From Curtobacterium sp. MCBA15_001 (GTDB lineage: Bacteria > Actinomycetota > Actinomycetes > Actinomycetales > Microbacteriaceae), in assembly GCF_001864835.1 (NCBI RefSeq), contig NZ_MJGI01000006.1, positions 132,989 through 196,988 on the forward strand: a stretch of 64,000 nt of DNA. The letters run 5' to 3'. The translations under genes were made by a program, and so were the position numbers. Under the pieces are notes generated by a model. That model worked only from the letters and a program-made list of their open reading frames with translations. It did not search any database and was not told the DNA's origin. Positions 7,188 to 14,031 of the stretch are shown one piece after another; the first letter of the stretch is position 1; each line of letters starts with the position of its first letter.

Positions 7188-9374
7188 TCAGGCGCCAGGG
7201 GTCCCGTCGGCCAGGGCCGTGTCGTCTGCGTGGCGCGCTGCGTCGTCCTCGGCGAGGCCCAGGGTGTCGAGGATCCATGCGATCTCGAACGCGCGCTCGC
7301 GCCACGACGCGTACCGTCCGCTGACCCCACCGTGCCCGGCCGACATCTCCGTCTTCAGGAGCACGGGCGCACCGACCTCGCGGAGCTTCGCGGTCCACTT
7401 CGCCGGTTCGACGTACAGCACGCGGGTGTCGTTGATCGAGGTCGCGGCCAGGATCGCCGGGTACTGCACGTCGTCGCGGACGTTCTCGTACGGCGAGTAC
7501 TCGCTCATGTAGCGGTAGACCTCGGGGTCGTGGAGCGGGTCGCCCCACTCGTCCCACTCGATGACCGTCAGGGGCAGGTCCGGGTCGAGGATGCTCGTCA
7601 GGGCGTCGACGAAGGGCACAGCCGCGACGATGCCGGCGAACCGGTCCGGAGCGATGTTGGCGACGGCGCCCATGAGCAGCCCGCCCGCACTGCCGCCCTC
7701 GGCCACCAGACGGTCGGCGGTGGTGCGACCCGTGGCGATGAGGTGGTCGGCGACCGCGACGAAGTCGGTGAAGGTGTTCTTCTTCGTCAGGGTCTTGCCG
7801 TTCTCGTACCAGTGCCGCCCGAGCTCCCCGCCCCCGCGCACGTGGGCGACGGCGAACACCACCCCGCGGTCCAGCAGGGACAGCCGCATCACGCTGAAGC
7901 CCGGGTCGATCGAGTGCTCGTAGGAGCCGTACCCGTACAGGTGCAGCGGCGCCGGGGCGTCGGTGTCCACGGCGTCGCGGCGCCAGACGAGCGAGATCGG
8001 CACGCGGGTGCCGTCGGCCGCGGTGGCCCAGTCGCGCTCCTGCACGTAGTCCGCCGGGTCGTACCCGCCGAGCACCGGCTGCCGCTTGAGGACGGTGACC
8101 TCGCCGGTCGCCAGGTCGAGGTCGCTCACCTCGGACGGGGTGACGAACGAGGTGAAGCCGATCCGCAGGGTGGGCTGGTGCCACTCGGGGTTCCCGCCGA
8201 GCCCGGCCGAGAACAGGGCTTCGTCGAAGGGGATCTCCTGTGCGTCGCCGTAGCCGTCGCCCTCGAGCGGGATGATCGCCACGCGGGGCAGGGCCTCGGA
8301 CCGGTACTCGAGCGCCAGGTGACCGGCGAACGCGTCCACCGACTCGATGCGGCGCTCGGGGTGGTGCGCGACGACGACGCGGCGGTCGTCCGTCGAGGTC
8401 GGGTCGTCCGCGGGCACGTCGACGAGCTCGAAGTTCTCGGCGCCGTCGTTGTGGAGCACGAGCAGCCGGTCGCTGCCGCCGACGATGGCGTGTTCGACCT
8501 CGTACTCGACGCCCTCGCGCCGCGGCCAGACGACGTGGAACTCGCCCGTCGGGTCGGCGGCGTCGAGCACCCAGGCCTCCGACGTGATCTTCGAGCCGAG
8601 CTCGATGACGATGTACTGCGACGACCTGGTCACGCCGACGCCCACCCAGTAGCGGTCGTCGGGCTCCTCGAAGACGACGACGTCCTGGGACGCCGGGGTG
8701 CCGACCGTGTGCCGCCAGATGCGGTCCGGTCGCCAGGAGTCGTCCACCGTGGGGTAGAAGACGTACCGGCCGGAGGGGTCGAAGGTCGCGCCGGAGCCGG
8801 TGTTCTCGACCACGTCGTCCAGGTCCTGCCCGGTGGCGAGGTCGCGGACGTGCAGGGTGTACCGCTCGTCACCGGCCACGTCCACGCCGTAGACCAGGCG
8901 GGTGCCGTCGTCCGTGATGTCGTAGGACCCGAGCGAGAAGAAGTCGTGGCCCTCCGCCAGGGCGTTGCCGTCGAGGACGACCTGCTCACCCGGCAGCGTC
9001 GCCGCTCCCTCGTCGAGCGTGGGCGGGGTCCAGTCGTCCGGGCCGGAGATCGGCGCCCGGCACTGCACGCCGTACTGGCTGCCCTCGCTGGTGCGCGTGA
9101 AGTACCACCACGAGCCCATCCGCACCGGCACGGAGAGGTCGGTCTCCTGCACGCGGCTCTTGACCTCGGCGAAGACCCGCTCGCGCAGGTCGGCCAGGTG
9201 GTCGGTGGAGGCCGCGGTGAAGGCGTTCTCGGCCTCGAGGTACCGGAGCGTGTCCGGTGACTCCTTGTCGCGGAGCCATTCGTAGTCGTCCACGAAGTCG
9301 ATGCCGTGGTGCGTTCGGGTGATCGGCCGCTTGTCGGCGGTCGGCGGGGTGGTCGGTCCGTGCTCGTCGCTCAC
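7188..9374 (-). CDS. S9 family serine peptidase (oligopeptidase B / prolyl oligopeptidase)
   Basis: A 728-residue cytoplasmic peptidase without a signal peptide. An N-terminal beta-propeller (about residues 60-430, with blade motifs such as YEWLRDKESPDTLRYL) gates an alpha/beta-hydrolase domain. The nucleophile is Ser562 in EGGSAGGLLMG. A downstream aspartate and the histidine of SAGHGG (about 680) complete the triad. The length matches oligopeptidase B (PtrB, about 690-720). It likely cleaves short peptides after basic or proline residues. GTG 9374 is chosen: TAGGGT (9386-9381 on this strand) lies 6 nt upstream, and its TAG doubles as the stop codon of the Fic gene. Confidence 0.9.
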   Translation of the reverse strand: MSDEHGPTTPPTADKRPITRTHHGIDFVDDYEWLRDKESPDTLRYLEAENAFTAASTDHLADLRERVFAEVKSRVQETDLSVPVRMGSWWYFTRTSEGSQYGVQCRAPISGPDDWTPPTLDEGAATLPGEQVVLDGNALAEGHDFFSLGSYDITDDGTRLVYGVDVAGDERYTLHVRDLATGQDLDDVVENTGSGATFDPSGRYVFYPTVDDSWRPDRIWRHTVGTPASQDVVVFEEPDDRYWVGVGVTRSSQYIVIELGSKITSEAWVLDAADPTGEFHVVWPRREGVEYEVEHAIVGGSDRLLVLHNDGAENFELVDVPADDPTSTDDRRVVVAHHPERRIESVDAFAGHLALEYRSEALPRVAIIPLEGDGYGDAQEIPFDEALFSAGLGGNPEWHQPTLRIGFTSFVTPSEVSDLDLATGEVTVLKRQPVLGGYDPADYVQERDWATAADGTRVPISLVWRRDAVDTDAPAPLHLYGYGSYEHSIDPGFSVMRLSLLDRGVVFAVAHVRGGGELGRHWYENGKTLTKKNTFTDFVAVADHLIATGRTTADRLVAEGGSAGGLLMGAVANIAPDRFAGIVAAVPFVDALTSILDPDLPLTVIEWDEWGDPLHDPEVYRYMSEYSPYENVRDDVQYPAILAATSINDTRVLYVEPAKWTAKLREVGAPVLLKTEMSAGHGGVSGRYASWRERAFEIAWILDTLGLAEDDAARHADDTALADGTPGA

Positions 9375-9380
9375 CCGACC

Positions 9381-9386
9381 ACCCTA
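9381..9386 (-). promoter_or_regulatory. -10 element of S9 peptidase gene overlapping the Fic stop codon
   Basis: TAGGGT on the minus strand ends 6 nt before GTG 9374. Its first three bases are the TAG stop of the upstream Fic gene, so the peptidase seems to have its own leaderless promoter despite the tight packing. Confidence 0.5.
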
Positions 9387-10670
9387 GGCCGCGCGCCCCT
9401 CGGAGAGCCGACCGCCCGGTGCCGCGTGGAGGTGCCGGAGCATCGCGTGCTCGTGCACGGCGGTGGCGACGCGGGTGCCGAGCGCGTCGAGTTCGTCCGC
9501 CACGTCGACCACGAGCCAGGCACGGTTGCGGCGGCGCGTGGTCACCGGGCGGAGTCGGCCCGCGCGGACCAGGTCGTCGACGAGCCGCTCGGTGGTGGTC
9601 CCGTTCGTGCGTGCGAGGGTGTCCGCGTGCTCCTCCGTCAGCACGGCGTCGGCCAGTGCAGCCGACGCCGCCGTCGAGGACGCTGCCCACGCGGCGTGCT
9701 CGTCGAGCACCATCGCCGTCATCGCGGCCTCGTCACACGCGATCCCCACGGCGACCGCCAGGTCCGCGACGAACCCGTGCACGGAGCCGGACCGGAAGCG
9801 CTCGAGGTGCGCGAAGTACCGCGCCCGGTCGGCCACGAGCGCGGTCGCGACCGGAGCGGTCACGGTGGCGGTCAGTCCGCGCCGCCGGAACACCGCACCG
9901 ATGAGCGCGCGACCGACGCGCCCGTTGCCGTCGGTGAAGGGGTGGATCGACTCGAACTGCGCGTGCGCGATCGCGGCCTGGGCGACGGGGTGCAGGTCGT
10001 CGCGTGCGGTGAACGCGAGCAGGTCGTCCATCGCCGCGGGGACGAGCTCGGGCGGCGGCGGGACGTACGTGGCCCGGCGCGGGGTCCTACCGCCGCCGAT
10101 CCAGTTCTGCACGGTGCGCCACCGACCGGCGTCAGGTCCGTCGAGCGGATCGTCGCGGAGCAGGTCGTGGTGCGCCCGGAGGACCGACGCGGCGGTGATC
10201 GTCCCCGACGCCGCGTCGTCCTGGAGCCGTCGGACCGCGGCGGTCGCGGCGACCATGAGCGTCGCACTGCCGTTCGCGCGCGACCCGACGACCGCGCGGG
10301 CGTAGTCGGCCAGGTCGGCGTGCTCGTCCTCGATCCGGGACGACGCCACGGCTTCGGTCCGGGCGAGCACGGCGCCGAGGGGTCCGAGGCGGTCCCCGTG
10401 CTGCCGGTCGAGGGTCCGGAGTGCCTCGGCAGCGCGGTCGAGCAATGGGAGGTCTACCGCCAGGGGCACGAACCGGACGTCGGCGATCGGCGGCGGCAGG
10501 GAGACGGTCACGGACGTGGTCAGGCGGTCGGCGCGGTCACCCCGCACCGTGCTCCGCCACGGCCGCGTCGCGATGCCGTGCGCCGGCAACTCGGGCGGCC
10601 CGGGCAGGAGGTGCACGGGCACGAGGCGCACGGGCGAGAAGTGCGCGGGCGTGGTGTGGTCGTCGGTCAT
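9384..10670 (-). CDS. Fic family protein (class II, self-inhibited type)
   Basis: A 428-residue protein with the Fic core motif HPFTDGNGRVGR (His243). It is predicted to transfer AMP or another nucleotide monophosphate to a protein hydroxyl. An N-terminal helix carries VASSRIEDEHAD near residue 108. This matches the class II inhibitory motif SxxxE(G/N), except that Asp follows the inhibitory glutamate. A winged-helix-like C-terminus (about 330-400) matches the usual Fic/DUF4172-type layout. No separate antitoxin gene is adjacent, in keeping with intramolecular inhibition. ATG 10670 follows a G-rich Shine-Dalgarno (GGGAGGGG) and a TAGCGT -10 (10695-10690). Targets are unknown. Confidence 0.88.
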   Translation of the reverse strand: MTDDHTTPAHFSPVRLVPVHLLPGPPELPAHGIATRPWRSTVRGDRADRLTTSVTVSLPPPIADVRFVPLAVDLPLLDRAAEALRTLDRQHGDRLGPLGAVLARTEAVASSRIEDEHADLADYARAVVGSRANGSATLMVAATAAVRRLQDDAASGTITAASVLRAHHDLLRDDPLDGPDAGRWRTVQNWIGGGRTPRRATYVPPPPELVPAAMDDLLAFTARDDLHPVAQAAIAHAQFESIHPFTDGNGRVGRALIGAVFRRRGLTATVTAPVATALVADRARYFAHLERFRSGSVHGFVADLAVAVGIACDEAAMTAMVLDEHAAWAASSTAASAALADAVLTEEHADTLARTNGTTTERLVDDLVRAGRLRPVTTRRRNRAWLVVDVADELDALGTRVATAVHEHAMLRHLHAAPGGRLSEGRAA

Positions 10671-10761
10671 GGTCCCCCCCTCCCCGAACACGCTAGGGAC
10701 CGCTCGGCACAGCGACCAAGCTCACGAAATGTTGTACACCGACTCGGCAGAGGGCTCGGAC

Positions 10762-10767
10762 TAGCGT
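10762..10767 (+). promoter_or_regulatory. -10 element of amidohydrolase gene (leaderless)
   Basis: TAGCGT ends 7 nt before ATG 10775. An in-frame GTG at 10766 overlaps the hexamer and is therefore less likely as the start. Confidence 0.5.
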
Positions 10768-10774
10768 GGACGAC

Positions 10775-11974
10775 ATGACTCGCTCCTTCGTCGTCACCGG
10801 CGCCCACGTCGTCCCCGTCACCGCCCCCGAGTTCGACGGGGGCGCGGTCGTGGTCGAGGACGGCCGCATCACCGCGCTCGGCCCGGACGTCACCGTGCCC
10901 GACGGCCTCCCCGTCGTCGATGCGGCAGGCGCCTGGCTCGTCCCCGGCCTGGTGGAGTCGCACGGCCATGTCGGCATCCACGAAGAGGCGAACGGCCCGG
11001 CCGGCAACGACACGAACGAGATGACCGGACCGAACATGGCCGGCGTCCGCGCGATCGATGCCGTGGACATCGACGACGAGGGCTTCCGGGACGCGCTCGC
11101 CGGCGGCATCACGAGCATCGTCGTCAAGCCGGGCTCGGGCAACCCCATCGGCGGGCAGACCGTCGCGATCAAGACCTGGGGCGGTCGGACCATCGACGAA
11201 CAGCTCATCTCCGACGCCGTCAGCGTCAAGAGCGCCCTGGGCGAGAACCCCAAGCGTGTCTACGGCGAGAAGGGCCAGACCCCGTCGACCAGGCTCGGCG
11301 TCGCGAAGGTCATCCGCGACGCCTTCGTCGAGGCGCAGCACTACCGCGCCGCCCGGGCCGCCGCCGAGCGCGGGGACGAGCCGTTCGCCCGCGACCTGAC
11401 GAAGGAGACACTGGCGCGGGTGCTCGACGGTGAGCTCGCCTGGGACCAGCACGTCCACCGCCACGACGACCTGGCCACCGCGATCCGCCTCGCCGAGGAG
11501 TTCGGCTACCGGCTCGTCGTCAACCACGGCACCGAGGCGCACAAGATCGCCGGGGTCCTGGCCGAGAAGGACATCCCCGTCATCTACGGGCCGCTGTTCA
11601 CGAGCCGGTCCAAGGTCGAGCTGCGGGACCGCGGCATCCCGCACCTGGCGGCGCTCGCCGCAGCCGGGGTCCGGGTCGCGATCACGACCGACGCTCCCGT
11701 GGTGCCGATCAACATGCTGGTCGACCAGGCCATCGCCGCGGTCAAGGAGGGCCTGCCCCGGCAGACCGCGCTCGAGGCGCTCACCGTGAACCCGGCGACG
11801 TTCCTGGGGTTCGGTGACCGTGTCGGGCAGCTCGCCGTGGGGCACGACGCCGACCTGGTGCTGTGGTCCGGCGACCCGCTCGACGCCACGAGCCGCGCGA
11901 CCCGCGTCTGGATCGAGGGACAGCAGGTGTACACGTGGGCCGACGGCGTCGGCACCACCGTCCCGCGCTGGTGA
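10775..11974 (+). CDS. Imidazolonepropionase-like amidohydrolase
   Basis: A 399-residue amidohydrolase-superfamily protein with the small N-terminal beta domain (VVTGAHVVPV, VVVEDGRITALG), then the TIM barrel. Candidate metal ligands are the histidines of LVESHGHVGIHE (about 66-72), the histidine in VVNHGTEAH and the aspartate in AITTDAPVVP. The C-terminal strand set ends LWSGDPLDATSRATRVWIEG, a hallmark of the imidazolonepropionase/prolidase-like clade. It hydrolyses a C-N bond of a cyclic amide or peptide-like substrate; the true substrate is unknown. There are no histidine-utilisation genes nearby, so it is unlikely to be HutI itself. Confidence 0.85.
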   Translation: MTRSFVVTGAHVVPVTAPEFDGGAVVVEDGRITALGPDVTVPDGLPVVDAAGAWLVPGLVESHGHVGIHEEANGPAGNDTNEMTGPNMAGVRAIDAVDIDDEGFRDALAGGITSIVVKPGSGNPIGGQTVAIKTWGGRTIDEQLISDAVSVKSALGENPKRVYGEKGQTPSTRLGVAKVIRDAFVEAQHYRAARAAAERGDEPFARDLTKETLARVLDGELAWDQHVHRHDDLATAIRLAEEFGYRLVVNHGTEAHKIAGVLAEKDIPVIYGPLFTSRSKVELRDRGIPHLAALAAAGVRVAITTDAPVVPINMLVDQAIAAVKEGLPRQTALEALTVNPATFLGFGDRVGQLAVGHDADLVLWSGDPLDATSRATRVWIEGQQVYTWADGVGTTVPRW

Positions 11975-12029
11975 CTGCCTGGAGGCCCGGTGCAGGTCCG
12001 ACGGACCGGCACCGGGCCTCCAAGCAGTC
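11973..12029. repeat. Palindromic repeat family A, copy 1 (3'-3' intergenic)
   Basis: The core at 11981-12021 is a 20-bp inverted repeat around one base, GGAGGCCCGGTGCAGGTCCG and its complement with one mismatch, flanked by GACTGC/GCAGTC arms. It differs from the copy at 22241-22281 by one base. It begins within the amidohydrolase stop codon and ends just before the convergent aminotransferase stop codon at 12033, so it may terminate both. Confidence 0.85.
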
Positions 12030-12032
12030 CGG

Positions 12033-12923
12033 TCAGGACTCGCGCGCCAGCAGGAAGTCGTTGATCCGCTCGGTCATCGCCAGGTCCATCGCGCGGTCCT
12101 CGCCGTCCACCGTCCGGATCGGCGCCGCCTGCCGGACGCTCGACACCAGCCACAGCGCGTCGGCGGCGTGCAGGTCCGCGAGCGTGACGAGCTCGTACGC
12201 GGTCTCGATGCCCTCGCCCTCGGCGAAGCGGAACACGTCCGCCTGCGTGGTGCCGGCGAGGATCCCGATGTCGGTGCGGGGCGTGACGAGCCGGCCTCCG
12301 ACGGACATGACGAGGTTCGCCCGCGTCCCCTCGAGCACGTAGCCGTCGGTGGTGAGGAAGAGCGCGTCGTCGGCCCCGCGTCGCGCTGCCTCGCGCAGTG
12401 CCGCCATGTTCACCGCGTAGGAGAGCGTCTTGGCGCCCTGCAGCAGCCACGGCGAGGTGCGTTCGACGTCGTGCCGGTAGCCGCGGTCGAGGGTGACGAC
12501 GGAGATCCCCTCGGTCCGGGCGGCGGTGGAGTCGCCCGACGCCGCCGCGTAGACCCACCCGGTCGGGCGGCCGGAGCCCTCGACGCCGCGGGTCAGGACG
12601 GTCTTGGCGAAGGCCTCGCGCACGGGGTCGAGTTCGGCGCAGACGGCCTCGATCGCACGACGCCAGGCGTCGAGGTCCGGCAGCGGCAGGTCGAGCATCC
12701 CGGCGGAGCGGACGAACCGCGCCAGGTGTGCCTCGAGGGCCTGCGGGCGACCGTCGACCACGGTGATGGTCTCGAAGACGCCGTCGCCGCGCACGATGCC
12801 GAGGTCCTGCACCTCGATCTGGTGCTCGAGCGGTGCCTCGAAGGTGAACGCGTCGGCGGAGGGATCGTGCGCCGCGGCGTCTCGGGAGGGCTGGTTCAGG
12901 ACGGCGAGCACGGTTTCGGTCAT
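12033..12923 (-). CDS. Aminotransferase class IV (4-amino-4-deoxychorismate lyase-like)
   Basis: A 296-residue PLP fold-type IV protein. Visible features are the opening LGIVRGDGVFETITVVDG, the likely PLP-lysine in LLQGAKTLSYAVN (about 165), and the cofactor-binding EGTRANLVMSV, followed by GILAGTTQADV. The family includes PabC (folate p-aminobenzoate branch), branched-chain and D-amino-acid aminotransferases. The FETITV opening and short length favour a PabC-like enzyme, but substrate is not certain. ATG 12923 lies 6 nt after a TTGGAT hexamer on this strand. Confidence 0.8.
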   Translation of the reverse strand: MTETVLAVLNQPSRDAAAHDPSADAFTFEAPLEHQIEVQDLGIVRGDGVFETITVVDGRPQALEAHLARFVRSAGMLDLPLPDLDAWRRAIEAVCAELDPVREAFAKTVLTRGVEGSGRPTGWVYAAASGDSTAARTEGISVVTLDRGYRHDVERTSPWLLQGAKTLSYAVNMAALREAARRGADDALFLTTDGYVLEGTRANLVMSVGGRLVTPRTDIGILAGTTQADVFRFAEGEGIETAYELVTLADLHAADALWLVSSVRQAAPIRTVDGEDRAMDLAMTERINDFLLARES

Positions 12924-12957
12924 GCGCCCATCCAACCGCAGCGGGGAGCGGGGCGGG

Positions 12958-13308
12958 TCAGGACTGCTCGGGCAGTGCGCCCATGAGCTTCCACACCGTG
13001 CTCGTGAGCTCCGGGTGCTGCAGGGCGATCCGGCGCAGGCGGTGGTACTCCTCGCCGAGACGGGTGCCCTGCCCGGACGCAGGATGCGCCGACCACTGCG
13101 CGCTGCGCTGCCCGATCGCGGCGTCGAGCTCGAGGGCCTCTTCGCGCAGGATGAGCACGACCTGCTCGTCGACGGTGGGCAGCAGGTGCATGAACTCCCA
13201 CGGGTCGTCGCCCTGCCGCGACCGGTGCTCGACGATCATCGAGATCTCCTCGGCAGCCTCGGCACGCAGCACTTCGAGGCTGCGCCCGAATCGCCGGTGC
13301 TCAGCCAC
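12958..13308 (-). CDS. Hypothetical protein, 116 residues
   Basis: A soluble, largely helical, acidic protein (EVLRAEAAEEISMIVEH, EALELDAAIGQR) with no signal peptide or membrane segment and no domain I recognise. GTG 13308 is chosen because the frame further upstream would overlap the divergent NUDIX gene and its promoter. It may be cotranscribed with the downstream aminotransferase on the same strand, 34 bp away. No function is assigned. Confidence 0.6.
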   Translation of the reverse strand: MAEHRRFGRSLEVLRAEAAEEISMIVEHRSRQGDDPWEFMHLLPTVDEQVVLILREEALELDAAIGQRSAQWSAHPASGQGTRLGEEYHRLRRIALQHPELTSTVWKLMGALPEQS

Positions 13309-13372
13309 GACGCCCCCGCAGCACGCCTGCCATGGATCGAGCGTACGCCAGTTCGTCGGCCACACTGGACAG

Positions 13373-13900
13373 GTGACCGAGCGCGACGAGACCAAGAACC
13401 AGCACCCCCGCGTCGTCGTCGTGTACCTGCTCCGCGACGGCGCCGACGGCCCCGAGGTGCTGCTCGGCGAGAAGCGTCGCGGGCTCGGGACCGGCCGCGT
13501 GGTGGGTCCGGGCGGCAAGCGCGAGGGCGTCGAGACGGCGGTCGAGACCGCCGTGCGCGAGGTCGCGGAGGAGGTCGGCCTGCGGCTCGACCCGGCCGAC
13601 CTGGAGGCGCGTGGCACGTTGGACTACCGGTTCCCGTACCGTCCGTCCTGGTCCCAGGTCTCGGACGTCTTCGTCTGTCGGCGCTGGTCCGGCACGCCGA
13701 CCGCGAGCGCCGAGCTCGAGCCGCGGTGGATCCTCGTCGACGCCGTCCCGTACGACGCGATGTGGGACGACGCGCGGTACTGGCTCCCCGAGGTGCTGCG
13801 GGGTGGCACCGTCACGGCACGGTTCACGTTCGCCGAGGACAACGCGAGCGTCGCCGGGTTCACCGGCGCGGGCGTCGACGCCGGCCGCGCACCCCGGTAG
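13373..13900 (+). CDS. NUDIX hydrolase (8-oxo-dGTP diphosphatase-like)
   Basis: A 175-residue protein with a perfect Nudix box, G-x5-E-x7-REVAEEVGL, at about residues 45-67. Flanking strands are VVVVYLLRDGADGPEVLLGEKRRG before and LDYRFPYRPSWSQVSDVFVCRRW after it. The arrangement resembles MTH1/MutT-type pyrophosphohydrolases that cleanse oxidised nucleotides, but the substrate is inferred. GTG 13373 sits 6 nt after CACACT (13361-13366), consistent with a leaderless transcript. It is divergent from the 116-residue gene. Confidence 0.88.
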   Translation: MTERDETKNQHPRVVVVYLLRDGADGPEVLLGEKRRGLGTGRVVGPGGKREGVETAVETAVREVAEEVGLRLDPADLEARGTLDYRFPYRPSWSQVSDVFVCRRWSGTPTASAELEPRWILVDAVPYDAMWDDARYWLPEVLRGGTVTARFTFAEDNASVAGFTGAGVDAGRAPR

Positions 13901-13951
13901 CGGGCCACTGCGGCATGTCGCACCGTTCAGCGGGTTCCCGCAACCGCCCCC

Positions 13952-14005
13952 GCGGTCGCTCGGAACGACCGCAGCACGCGGGTTACGGTCGGTCGACCAC
14001 CGACC
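13952..14005 (+). promoter_or_regulatory. Two adjacent hairpins upstream of the NRPS-like gene
   Basis: GCGGTCG/CGACCGC (13952-13972, 7-nt loop) is followed by GGTCGGT/ACCGACC (13987-14005, 5-nt loop), the latter ending 26 nt before the chosen start. The first may terminate the NUDIX transcript. The second could be an operator or leader structure. Function is inferred from position only. Confidence 0.35.
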
Positions 14006-14031
14006 GTCGATGCACCGTGAAGGGGACCCAC

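Noticed and set aside
9384-10670. Fic/Phd-type toxin-antitoxin pair
   Set aside because: No small antitoxin gene is adjacent, and the protein has its own class II inhibitory helix.
12604-14031. N-terminal extension of the NRPS-like protein
   Set aside because: The frame is open further upstream but runs through the aminotransferase, the 116-residue gene and NUDIX genes in other frames and has no domain match; a Shine-Dalgarno-led GTG at 14032 is the sensible start.
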